Shown piece by piece: positions 15,366 to 22,866 of a DNA stretch of 27,175 nucleotides. The notes below the pieces were generated by a model. That model was given only the letters and a program-made list of their open reading frames with translations, made no database searches and had not been told where the DNA came from. The stretch spans positions 1-27,175 of the forward strand of contig NZ_JACHBY010000018.1 of the NCBI RefSeq assembly GCF_014200495.1, written 5' to 3'. Both the position numbers and the translations under genes were made by a program. Within the stretch, counting starts at the first letter, position 1, and each line of letters opens with the position of its first letter. Origin of the DNA: Mucilaginibacter geliditolerans (lineage in GTDB: Bacteria; Bacteroidota; Bacteroidia; Sphingobacteriales; Sphingobacteriaceae).

Positions 15366-18020
15366 TTATTGTATATGCACAGTTTGTTCCTTCAAATTCC
15401 AACCGCTTATGCTTAGCAATGGCGTGTTTGGGTATTGATCTGTATCATAATCTATAGTAACAGTTCTGCTGCTGCCCGGTAATACTGATACATAGTTATC
15501 GCTATAAAAGACAGGTAACAAACGTTGATTTGTTTGCCCATCTACTAAAGATAATCTGTTAAAAAACGCCACAGGTGCATTTTGAGGATTGCTTAACGTA
15601 ACCTCAATTTTGCCTTTGGCTACTTGCTTTGCTGATGTTGTTACCTGCGATGCAGGCATTGATTGCAGGCCGGTGTAGTCACCCTTTTCATTAGGTACCC
15701 AGTAAATATTCTGGCTGATGATCTTTTGATTGTAATCTAATAGTTCAAGATCGACAAAAGCGCCTTTATCTTTGGCCAGCTTATCAAGTTCTTGTTTTAT
15801 GGAGAAATACCTTTTGGTGGTAGTAGGTGTTATGTCTGAAAAAACTTGTGTAAGCAGGTTGTCTTTACCATTCATGTCATAGGTTTTAACCACTATCATC
15901 ATGTTGGTATGGGTTTTAAAGGTATTGTTGGCTACCATCACTGTACCATCACCGGGGTTATACATAATGTGCAGTGGTTCGCTGCCGCTGTGCAGGCCAT
16001 AAAGGCAAGCATTTGGGTCGAGGTAATAATCATACATCTGCCCGCGTAAAGCTGTCCATGGGTTTTGTGTTTTCCAGATGATAACACCGGTATACCAATC
16101 CCACATATGCGAGCTGAAGCCCTCCATTAAACCGCGATACTGATCGTAATTTACCAGCTGCGCTTTCGCCGCGAAATCCTCGAGATCTTTTGCCTTGCCA
16201 TATTTGTTGATAGAGGTATCATAGCCAATATATTTGTGGTACTCCCAAACAGAATCAGTTTTTGTTTTACCTGTTGATGCATCATATTCAGGCGCTATCC
16301 TATTTTGCACAGGCATAAAGCGTTTAAATGCCTCATAATCGTTTATGCCAATTGAGCCAACTTCGGAGTTGAACGGAAATGTCCGGTGATCCCAGAAAGT
16401 AGATAGCGGCTGTATGCCATAAGGCCCGTCGCCATTACCACCTAGCACATTGCGCGACATTTTTTCGGAGTTGGAATACTCCACAAACCAGCGTGTATTA
16501 TCCAGTCTTGGCATAATGGTGTCACGCAGGGCTACCAAAATATCCTCAGGAGGGGTGATCTCATTACCACCACACCAAATGGCAAGTGATGCATAATTAC
16601 GCACCATTTTTACCTGGTCCTCAATTGATTTAATGTATAACGCATGGTCATCCGGATATTTACGGCGGGTCCATTGGTCATCAAGTTTCATCGGGTCAAC
16701 CCAGCGGCCATTACAATCGCCCGATCCCCACATATCCTGGAAAACCAGCATGCCGTATTTATCGCAGGCAGCATAAAATTCAGGCCGCTCTATCAATGCA
16801 CCACCCCAAACCCTGATCAGGTTCAGGTTCATATCGCGGTGAAAACGTACCTCAGTATCATATCGTTTGTCGGTAAAGCGCAGCATCTCGTCGGATATGA
16901 TCCAGTCGCCGCCCTTAATAAATATCTTTTGCCCGTTAACATTGATCTGCCTGCTTTCGGTACGCTCGTTCCACTCACTGGTTAGCTGGCGTACGCCTAC
17001 TTCAATATTGTTTTGGTCGGATACCTTACCCGCAGCAACGAACTGCAAATTTAAGCTATACAGGTTTTGTGGTCCATAACCATTCGGCCACCATAGTTTA
17101 GGGTTCTTCAGGCTATAATCATCCAATTGTACCGTTTGTGTTGAATTGGCTTTCAGTGTGATGGTTTTGCTTACCGCCTTGCCATCCAAATTATATTGTA
17201 ATGCACCGGTAACAGGGGTATTAGCTGCATTTTGCAATTCGGCTGATACTTGTATAATAGCCGGCTGCTGCAGGCCCTCAGGTTGCCTTACGCCCGGCAC
17301 CAGTGTGATCACATGCGGATCATTGATCTTTACCGCGCCTGTTTTTTCAATGGTTACCTTATCCCAAATACCTGTGTTGCGGTCTTTAATCGGTTGTATC
17401 CAGTCCCAGCCGGCGGTATATTGTATGCTCACGTTGCGGGCAATGGTACCATCGCCACCCTGGCCGCCATTGGGGTTACCTACCACATCTGCCGGATAAA
17501 CTATAACAGCCACACGGTTATTGCCATCTTTTGCCAGCCATTTAGTAATGTTATAGCTCTGGCGCAAAAACATACCTGAGTGCAACTTGGCGTTGAGCTT
17601 ATGGCCGTTTAAAAATACATCGCAGCTATAATTTACCCCGCGAAAGTTGAGATAAACCTGGTTGTTGCCCTGTGGTTGTGCTTCTTTAAAATCTTTCACA
17701 AACCAGTAAGTGTAATAGTCGCGCCCGGTTTTATAGATATCGGGGATGCGTTCATTGTTCATCCCATAAAAAGGATCGGGAACTTGTTTGTTATTGAGCT
17801 GGGTGGTAAGCACTGTTCCAGGCACAGTTGCGTTTTCCCAGTTATTTATGGGGAAATTATTTTTTGATATCGATGCGCCATCGGTATGAATATCAGTCGC
17901 TTTTCCGCATTTCCAGCCGGTGTTTAATTCGTACTGTGATTGGGCAATTACTTTGGTTTGAGAGAGGAATGTTAAGAGTAAAACTGCTACAGAAGAAGCA
18001 AGGATATTTTTAATAGACAT
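15366..18020 (-). CDS. Secreted GH2 exo-glycosidase, beta-mannosidase/exo-glucosaminidase-like
   Basis: An 884-residue exported glycoside hydrolase. I start it at ATG 18020 (MSIKNILASSVAVLLLTFLSQTKVIAQ), a good signal peptide; the longer frame from 18083 adds a 21-residue leader that would hide it. Domain order is a galactose-binding-like sandwich (NNWENATVPGTVL ... YLNFRGVNYSCDVFLNGHKL), an immunoglobulin-like domain, a TIM barrel (LNLIRVWGGALIERPEFYAACDKYGMLVFQDMWGSGD), and C-terminal beta domains. The acid/base is Glu487 in IWCGGNE and the nucleophile Glu553 in FNSEVGS (numbered from ATG 18020). GNE argues against chitosan-specific CsxA enzymes, which have a different acid residue there. 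Likely role is trimming beta-mannosides or glucosaminides in the periplasm. No SusC/SusD pair is adjacent. Confidence 0.88.
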   Translation of the reverse strand: MSIKNILASSVAVLLLTFLSQTKVIAQSQYELNTGWKCGKATDIHTDGASISKNNFPINNWENATVPGTVLTTQLNNKQVPDPFYGMNNERIPDIYKTGRDYYTYWFVKDFKEAQPQGNNQVYLNFRGVNYSCDVFLNGHKLNAKLHSGMFLRQSYNITKWLAKDGNNRVAVIVYPADVVGNPNGGQGGDGTIARNVSIQYTAGWDWIQPIKDRNTGIWDKVTIEKTGAVKINDPHVITLVPGVRQPEGLQQPAIIQVSAELQNAANTPVTGALQYNLDGKAVSKTITLKANSTQTVQLDDYSLKNPKLWWPNGYGPQNLYSLNLQFVAAGKVSDQNNIEVGVRQLTSEWNERTESRQINVNGQKIFIKGGDWIISDEMLRFTDKRYDTEVRFHRDMNLNLIRVWGGALIERPEFYAACDKYGMLVFQDMWGSGDCNGRWVDPMKLDDQWTRRKYPDDHALYIKSIEDQVKMVRNYASLAIWCGGNEITPPEDILVALRDTIMPRLDNTRWFVEYSNSEKMSRNVLGGNGDGPYGIQPLSTFWDHRTFPFNSEVGSIGINDYEAFKRFMPVQNRIAPEYDASTGKTKTDSVWEYHKYIGYDTSINKYGKAKDLEDFAAKAQLVNYDQYRGLMEGFSSHMWDWYTGVIIWKTQNPWTALRGQMYDYYLDPNACLYGLHSGSEPLHIMYNPGDGTVMVANNTFKTHTNMMIVVKTYDMNGKDNLLTQVFSDITPTTTKRYFSIKQELDKLAKDKGAFVDLELLDYNQKIISQNIYWVPNEKGDYTGLQSMPASQVTTSAKQVAKGKIEVTLSNPQNAPVAFFNRLSLVDGQTNQRLLPVFYSDNYVSVLPGSSRTVTIDYDTDQYPNTPLLSISGWNLKEQTVHIQ

Positions 18021-18217
18021 GGTGGTATCAGTAATGATATAATTAAAAGGATGGGAATATAGATATTCTAAAGAATAAAACAAAAATTACCCTGCTAAAA
18101 CCTTTTTTGTCATGATGAAATTAGACAGGAATTATCAGTAAAATGTCAGTCTGCGGTCCTTAAAACATCGTTTTGTCACGATTGAATGTTTGAACATTTA
18201 TAACCAATAAATCATTA

Positions 18218-18235
18218 TATTTTTGTGTCACAAAA
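18218..18235 (+). promoter_or_regulatory. Promoter -7 box with overlapping perfect palindrome
   Basis: TATTTTTG at 18218-18225 is an exact TAnnTTTG box. Overlapping it, TTTTGTG-T-CACAAAA (18221-18235) is a perfect 15-bp palindrome, placed where a bound dimer would block transcription of the mini-protein gene starting at 18248. A second small inverted repeat, AATGTT-TG-AACATT, is at 18185-18198. Confidence 0.55.
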
Positions 18236-18247
18236 GCATTAAAATAT

Positions 18248-18466
18248 ATGATCAAAATTTACAAAACCAATATTGAGAATGCGAAAAAAAAGAATCGCAT
18301 TGCCGATATCCTGAATAACATCACCGGCCCTAAATTCTGGAACATTGATCTGGAAGACAGCGACAAGATTTTGAGGGTTGATGCTACCAGGCAAAAAGTA
18401 AAACAGGTGGAAAGCTTACTGAGAATGGCTGGCTTTTACTACGAGGAATTACCCTATCAGTTATAA
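18248..18466 (+). CDS. HMA-like mini-protein lacking metal-binding cysteines
   Basis: A 72-residue cytoplasmic protein. The pattern MIKIYKTNI, ... ILNNITGPKFWNIDLEDSDKILRVD, ... KVKQVESLLRMAGFYYEEL matches the beta-alpha-beta-beta-alpha-beta ferredoxin-like fold of heavy-metal-associated domains and small copper chaperones. The usual CxxC loop is absent and the protein contains no cysteine, so metal transfer in the classical way is unlikely. Similar cysteine-free proteins occur in Sphingobacteriaceae, from memory. It leads a possible three-gene run with the hydrophobic protein (30 bp downstream) and the OB-fold-like gene. Function unknown. Confidence 0.75.
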   Translation: MIKIYKTNIENAKKKNRIADILNNITGPKFWNIDLEDSDKILRVDATRQKVKQVESLLRMAGFYYEELPYQL

Positions 18467-18496
18467 TTTGAAAAAACACTACTAACAATAAATATC

Positions 18497-18787
18497 ATGA
18501 GCATTCACAGCCTTATCCCCGAAAAAGTAATTGTAAAAGCAGTATTTGCTTTGGGCTGGTTATCGCAAACTATATTTGCGGCTGCACTGCCTGATATTTA
18601 TCAATCCATGCCTAAACAAATGGTAATAGTTTTCCTGGGCCTAACACCTGAAAGCTTAAGCCGTTTAAAATACTTTACCCCGGCATTGGTAGCCACATTG
18701 GTATGTTATCTGCAACAAAAATTTAGCTGGGTTAATACAAGTACACTATACAGGCAGCAGGAATTTAAATGCTGTCCAGGTAGCTGA
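18497..18787 (+). CDS. Small hydrophobic protein, possibly membrane-bound
   Basis: A 96-residue product that I do not recognise. It has two or three hydrophobic stretches (VIVKAVFALGWLSQTIFAAAL, MVIVFLGL, ALVATLVCYL), so one or two membrane segments are plausible. Codon choice resembles neighbouring genes, and it begins 30 bp after the HMA-like gene. The last 20 residues are polar and unstructured in appearance (TLYRQQEFKCCPGS). It could still be a chance frame. Confidence 0.5.
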   Translation: MSIHSLIPEKVIVKAVFALGWLSQTIFAAALPDIYQSMPKQMVIVFLGLTPESLSRLKYFTPALVATLVCYLQQKFSWVNTSTLYRQQEFKCCPGS

Positions 18788-18861
18788 TCCATTCTTTAGC
18801 TCCAGGTAATTTTTTTGTTATACTGATTATACATTTAACATACCATCAGTATCTTTATAGC

Positions 18862-19224
18862 ATGAAAAGACTGCTTATTTTAACCTCATTTATAGCGCTG
18901 CTTGCGTTTAAGGCATCGGCACAAACTACCATCCCTGCAAAAGATGCAGCAAGGCATATTGGCGAAACCGTTATCATTTGTGATAAAGTTTTCGGCACCA
19001 AATTGCTTGATGGCCCAAACATTACTTTTTTAGATCTCGGTGGAGCGCACCCAAACCAGGAACTCACCCTTGTAATAAAAGGGGAGGACAGGAGCAAATT
19101 TAAAGGTAAGCCCGAAGTTGACTATAAAGACAAAAATATTTGCGTTACCGGTGTGCTGGTTGATTTTAAAGGCAAGCCCGAGATTGTTGTAAGCGACCCA
19201 TCACAAATAAAAGTGTCGGAATAA
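18862..19224 (+). CDS. Small secreted OB-fold-like protein, paralogue 2
   Basis: A 120-residue exported protein with a signal peptide ending at KASAQ (about residue 21). The mature domain (ETVIICDKVFGTKLLDG ... LDLGGAHPNQELTLVIKGED ... KNICVTGVLVDFKGKPEIVVSDPSQIKV) aligns along its whole length with the protein at 5411-5755, sharing the CD.V, L..GG..PNQ, ICVTG, KG.PE and P.QI blocks. The fold is inferred to be OB-like; no catalytic residues are clear. It is closed by the bidirectional terminator at 19255-19289. The two genes are 13 kb apart on opposite strands, so this is not a tandem duplication. Confidence 0.78.
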   Translation: MKRLLILTSFIALLAFKASAQTTIPAKDAARHIGETVIICDKVFGTKLLDGPNITFLDLGGAHPNQELTLVIKGEDRSKFKGKPEVDYKDKNICVTGVLVDFKGKPEIVVSDPSQIKVSE

Positions 19225-19254
19225 GATACAAAAAGCAAACTCCTATAAAACATA

Positions 19255-19289
19255 AAAAAGCTCCCGGATAAATATCACGGGAGCTTTTT
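19255..19289. terminator. Bidirectional intrinsic terminator
   Basis: A perfect 12-bp stem, AAAAAGCTCCCG (19255-19266) and CGGGAGCTTTTT (19278-19289), with an 11-nt loop. It serves the convergent OB-fold-like gene and the bicupin gene. Confidence 0.88.
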
Positions 19290-19306
19290 GTATGCAGATC
19301 AGTTTT

Positions 19307-20485
19307 CTATTTAAAGATACCTGTTTGGTGATTGGCTAATGCCGCTGCCTCTCCCAAGGTGATGCCAAAATGATCGGCAATTAACTGAGGTGGATTGGAG
19401 TTCAGCCAATCATTTAATGATAGCTCCTGGTAAATAGGGCTGTTAAAAAGTACAATTAGTTTTAATGTTTCTGTCCCGGTGTTTTCAATATAGTGGCCAT
19501 AGCCCTGTTTAATAAAGGCTACCATCCCTTTGCTGTAAGGCATGGTTTTTACACGGCCATGCGAGCCAAAAATGCTCAGGTTGCCGCTGCCGCTCATTAC
19601 ATATTGCCATTCATCAGCATTAGGGTGCCAGTGCAGCTCGCGGATAGCTCCCGGCTCAATGTTCATGCGCATAGAGGTAATGGTAGTTTGGATAGGAAAC
19701 TCAAGCGATGAAACCAGTTTTACCGATCCGCCTTTAAATTGCTGGTACACACCATCAGCCTCCATACGGAATTTATGTGATGAGTTGCTGTACGGGATGC
19801 CCGCGTTTATATTCTGTGGCCTTGGTTCAACTGCAATTTTTCCTGTGCCTATATAAAGTTCTTTTTTGGGAAGTGTGGTGAATACACGCTCAGGCAAGCC
19901 GGTATTCCGGGCTAATATTGCAGGCGAGGTATGGCTGATCCAGTCGGTTATGCTGAAGGTACCAAATTCAGAGAAATGGCCATTATCAAAGCCTAATAGA
20001 AAATGACAAGGTTTATCGCCCAGGCATTGTAGCATATGGCCATGCCCTTTTGGAAAATACCAGATATCGCCTTTTTCAAAATCATCTGTCGAGGTTGTGC
20101 CGTCAGGAGTTATAACGGTTGTACGTACCTGGCCTTCCAATATATAAGCCCATTCCGCAGCTATAGAATGCCAGTGTAGCTCACGGAAACTGCCAGGGTT
20201 TAAGTGCATGGAAACCCCCGCAATGCTTTGCGAGATGGGGAACTCTTCTACAGTAGCTTCTTTAGCCGTACCACCGGGGCTTTCATAGCCCGTGCTGCCA
20301 TTTTCAATATCGTAAACAAAGTCTTCCAGCTCCGCCTGTACTTTGTTAGCTGGTGATTTAATGGTTTGTTTTGTGCCTGCTTTTGCTTTTTCAGGAATTA
20401 ATGATCCAATGGTTGAAGCGGCTGCAACCAGGCCCAGTGATGACACTGATGCTGTAGATAAAAACTTGCGTCTTGTAGTTTCCAT
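19307..20485 (-). CDS. Tat-exported bicupin, oxalate decarboxylase family
   Basis: A 392-residue two-domain cupin. The N-terminus has a twin-arginine signal (RRKFLS, hydrophobic stretch to about residue 36), so it is exported folded, as expected for a metal enzyme. Cupin 1 has likely manganese ligands His104, His106, Glu111 and His150 (RELHWHSIAAEW, FPKGHGH); cupin 2 has His285, His287, Glu292 and His331 (RELHWHPNADEW, KQGYGHY). Oxalate decarboxylases convert oxalate to formate and CO2. The active-site lid that reads SENST in Bacillus OxdC appears here as SEFGT (residues 172-176), keeping the glutamate but changing the following residues, so oxalate is likely but not certain as substrate. It is divergent from a GntR-type regulator with shared operators. 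Confidence 0.88.
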   Translation of the reverse strand: METTRRKFLSTASVSSLGLVAAASTIGSLIPEKAKAGTKQTIKSPANKVQAELEDFVYDIENGSTGYESPGGTAKEATVEEFPISQSIAGVSMHLNPGSFRELHWHSIAAEWAYILEGQVRTTVITPDGTTSTDDFEKGDIWYFPKGHGHMLQCLGDKPCHFLLGFDNGHFSEFGTFSITDWISHTSPAILARNTGLPERVFTTLPKKELYIGTGKIAVEPRPQNINAGIPYSNSSHKFRMEADGVYQQFKGGSVKLVSSLEFPIQTTITSMRMNIEPGAIRELHWHPNADEWQYVMSGSGNLSIFGSHGRVKTMPYSKGMVAFIKQGYGHYIENTGTETLKLIVLFNSPIYQELSLNDWLNSNPPQLIADHFGITLGEAAALANHQTGIFK

Positions 20486-20509
20486 GATCTATTTAATTTA
20501 AATATGGAA

Positions 20510-20517
20510 CAAATCTA
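20510..20517 (-). promoter_or_regulatory. Likely -7 promoter box of the bicupin gene
   Basis: Minus-strand TAGATTTG is an exact TAnnTTTG match, 25 bp before the start codon. No good -33 TTG is present; the operator at 20544-20578 begins about 26 bp upstream, so bound regulator would sit over or just behind the -33 region. Confidence 0.5.
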
Positions 20518-20543
20518 AATAACATATTTTGTAAATCCTAGTA

Positions 20544-20578
20544 AAACATCATATGTTTTATTTAAACATATGATGTTT
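20544..20578. promoter_or_regulatory. Perfect 35-bp inverted-repeat operator, bicupin/GntR
   Basis: AAACATCATATGTTT (20544-20558) and AAACATATGATGTTT (20564-20578) are exact reverse complements with a 5-nt spacer. Each arm is itself a small palindrome, AAACAT-nnn-ATGTTT. This is the form expected for two dimers of a winged-helix regulator. The adjacent GntR-type protein is the obvious candidate. Confidence 0.78.
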
Positions 20579-20702
20579 AAAAACAATAGAATTGAACTAT
20601 TGTCTATTTACAACTGTAATTGTATGATTTGTAGTCGTTTGTATTGGGTAAGGAAGTTGAATGTGATGTTTTTGATTAGCTGAAAGATCGGAAGTAAAAT
20701 AA

Positions 20703-20717
20703 AAACATCGTATGTTT
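20703..20717. promoter_or_regulatory. Third operator copy at the regulator promoter
   Basis: AAACATCGTATGTTT differs from the 20544-20558 arm at one base. It contains TATGTTTG (20711-20718), an exact match to the -7 consensus for the regulator gene, so binding here would be expected to repress that gene. Another half-site, AAACATC, is at 20724-20730. Confidence 0.7.
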
Positions 20718-20741
20718 GTAATTAAACATCAGCTTAGCAGT

Positions 20742-21383
20742 ATGAAACTTTACGATAGGATAGTAAGCCAGATAAAGGAAGATATTACCAGTGGTAAATA
20801 TAAAGTGGGTGAGAAAATACCAGCTGAGCCTGAACTGATGCAATTGTATGGCGTAGGCAGATCAACTATCCGTGAAGCTATAAAAACGCTGGCTATATCA
20901 GGGATTTTAAAGGTGCAGCAGGGCTCAGGAACATTTGTAAATAATAGTTTCCAGGGTGTGAGCATGGAGCAGCGGCTTCGCAGGGCTGATTTTGATGAGA
21001 TAAATGCCGTAAGGGCATTCCTTGAAAAAGAGATCGTAAAACTGGCCACCGTAAACCATACTGATCAGCAGTTAGCCGATATAGAACAAGCATTGGAAAG
21101 CCGTAAGCTAGCTATCCAATCAGAAAAGCCACAGGAATGTGCTGATGCGGATATTGCCTTTCACATGGCTATAGCCAATGCTTCGGGTAATACCGTATTA
21201 TCAGATTTGTACTACAGCTTTACCTTAATTATGCGTAATTTTTTTTCAGCAAGAGATCAGCAGGGTATCAGTCATTTTGCAATGAACCATCATTTGCATG
21301 AGCAATTGTTTAAAGCCATTAAAAGCAAAAAAACTAATCAATCGCAGCAGGTGCTGCAAAAGATCCTGGATAATAACTATTGA
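20742..21383 (+). CDS. GntR-family (FadR-type) transcriptional regulator
   Basis: A 213-residue regulator. The N-terminal winged helix (LYDRIVSQIKEDITSGKYKVG, IPAEPELMQLYGVGRSTIREAIKTL, GILKVQQGSGTFV) is canonical GntR. The C-terminal all-helical FCD domain includes DADIAFHMAIANASGN and NHHLHEQLFKAI, whose Asp and His residues commonly bind a metal and a carboxylate ligand. An ATG at 20712 gives a longer frame, but it lies inside the third operator and the -7 box, so I start at ATG 20742. It is divergent from the bicupin, pointing to an organic acid such as oxalate as a possible inducer (inference). It ends 10 bp from the convergent VOC gene. Confidence 0.92.
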   Translation: MKLYDRIVSQIKEDITSGKYKVGEKIPAEPELMQLYGVGRSTIREAIKTLAISGILKVQQGSGTFVNNSFQGVSMEQRLRRADFDEINAVRAFLEKEIVKLATVNHTDQQLADIEQALESRKLAIQSEKPQECADADIAFHMAIANASGNTVLSDLYYSFTLIMRNFFSARDQQGISHFAMNHHLHEQLFKAIKSKKTNQSQQVLQKILDNNY

Positions 21384-21393
21384 TCAGCCAGTG

Positions 21394-21807
21394 CTATTTC
21401 ACATAGCTCACCATCCACTGTATGCCGAACTTATCGGTGAACATCCCAAAAAATGAACCCCAGAACTGGTGAGCCATAGGCATCATTACTGTACCATCTG
21501 CCGATAATCCGTTAAATAGTTTTGTAGCCTCCTCTTCGCTGCTGGTATCAAGCGTTAGCATAAAGTTATTGCCCTGGTTAACAGTTCCGCGACCTGCCGG
21601 CATATCCATACCCATTAATATCGCGCTGCCTATCGGGAATGACATGTGTAATATTTTTTCGCTTTCTTCGGCCGACATAGGGGGAGCGCCGGGTATATCC
21701 TTCATTCGCTGTAAATTGCTGAATTCGCCGCCGAATACAGATTTATAAAAGTTGAATGCGGCCTCTGTTTGCCCATTATACACCAATGTAATGTTGATCG
21801 CTTTCAT
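21394..21807 (-). CDS. PhnB-like VOC superfamily protein
   Basis: A 137-residue cytoplasmic protein of the glyoxalase/bleomycin-resistance fold, in the PhnB/3-demethylubiquinone-methyltransferase-like subgroup. Typical parts are INITLVYNGQTEAAFNFYKSVFGGEF, HMSFPIGSAILMGMDMPAG, and the ending MAHQFWGSFFGMFTDKFGIQWMVSY. The family includes many uncharacterised small-molecule-binding proteins; the metal ligands of true glyoxalases are not clearly conserved. It is a single-gene unit convergent with the GntR gene. Confidence 0.88.
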   Translation of the reverse strand: MKAINITLVYNGQTEAAFNFYKSVFGGEFSNLQRMKDIPGAPPMSAEESEKILHMSFPIGSAILMGMDMPAGRGTVNQGNNFMLTLDTSSEEEATKLFNGLSADGTVMMPMAHQFWGSFFGMFTDKFGIQWMVSYVK

Positions 21808-21921
21808 AATTATAATTGATTATTGATAAACAAACATACTCAAATGGATGCATTTGAAGAGGGTACATTTAAGCCCTTTTATGGGGTGTTTCGGGACAAA
21901 AATCCAAATGTCTTACCCCAT

Positions 21922-22007
21922 TGTCATTTCGAACGAGGAACGAGGAGAAATCTTCTGCTGTAGACCTGGCGAACGAAAAAGATTTCTCACTATCGTTCGA
22001 AATGACA
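21922..22007. repeat. REP-like inverted repeat pair (GTCATTTCGAACGA type)
   Basis: Left arm 21922-21954 and right arm 21979-22007 match as reverse complements: TGTCATTTCGAACGA and GAGAAATCTT blocks are exact, with a 4-nt length difference between them. The pair lies between the VOC gene start and the amidohydrolase 3' end. A 63-codon frame over it is repeat-derived. Confidence 0.82.
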
Positions 22008-22051
22008 TTGGTTTTTTAGAATCATGCAATAACTTTTAATTGCATAAGCCA

Positions 22052-22831
22052 TCAGATATATAATTCCGGCTTAAATCTTTTCGCCAGCAAACCGGTAGCC
22101 TTATCCAGGTCGATATCAGCAATAATTACTCCGACCGTTCTATAAGCCTGGTTGGCCAAACATTTGCCATCCGGTGCTATAATGGCGCTGCCTGATTCAG
22201 GGTATTGCATAGTGTAATTGGCGCTTGCAAAATAGATGGTGTTTTCCATGGCCCGCATTATCATTGCCTTTTCATAATAGGGGTTATCCTTGTGACCCCA
22301 TTCGGTAATTTTCCGGCCGCCGGTGTCGTTGCCTGTACAATGCGGATGAAAAACAATTTTTGCATCCCTGCGGGCAGCCCACCTGGTTGCTTCGGGATAA
22401 CGGAAACCCTCATGGCAAATAACAATTCCAAACTTTGCGCCGCTCACTTCAAAAATACTCCGCTTATTGCCCGGGATAAACATGGTATCTTCACTTGGGT
22501 CCAGTTGATTTTTTGTTTGATAACCCATGATCGCGCCTTTGTTTGATATTACATAGGCCACGTTGAGAATGCCTTCGGGATGGTCCCAATCCATGGGTAA
22601 AATAACGGCAATAGCATATTCCTTTGCTAGGATACATACTTCATGCAATGCTGCTTTCAATTTTTCAGGCGAGTGTTCCCCAACTTCCAACCGGTAACCG
22701 GGAATATACGACTCCGGGAAGCAAACGATCTCCGCCTGCTGCTCCGCAGCATCTTTTACCAGCTTTTCAATCCAGTACAAACCATCATCTATTGATTTTG
22801 GAAACGGGGGAGAGGCTATGGCGACTTTCAT
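22052..22831 (-). CDS. Carbon-nitrogen hydrolase (nitrilase superfamily)
   Basis: A 259-residue cytoplasmic amidohydrolase. The Glu-Lys-Cys triad is visible: Glu40 in CFPESYIPGY, Lys107 in QTKNQLDPSED and Cys139 in GIVICHEGFRYPE. These enzymes hydrolyse amide or nitrile bonds; the closest groups are N-carbamoylputrescine amidase- and beta-ureidopropionase-like, but substrate cannot be deduced. Length is typical. The DUF2185 gene ends upstream on the same strand, 35 bp away, so co-transcription is possible. Confidence 0.9.
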   Translation of the reverse strand: MKVAIASPPFPKSIDDGLYWIEKLVKDAAEQQAEIVCFPESYIPGYRLEVGEHSPEKLKAALHEVCILAKEYAIAVILPMDWDHPEGILNVAYVISNKGAIMGYQTKNQLDPSEDTMFIPGNKRSIFEVSGAKFGIVICHEGFRYPEATRWAARRDAKIVFHPHCTGNDTGGRKITEWGHKDNPYYEKAMIMRAMENTIYFASANYTMQYPESGSAIIAPDGKCLANQAYRTVGVIIADIDLDKATGLLAKRFKPELYI

Positions 22832-22866
22832 GATTAAAGTTACAAATTATAAAAGAGTTGGTTTAA

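Noticed and set aside
21848..22039. Frame of 63 codons
   Set aside because: It is made largely of the two arms of an inverted repeat.
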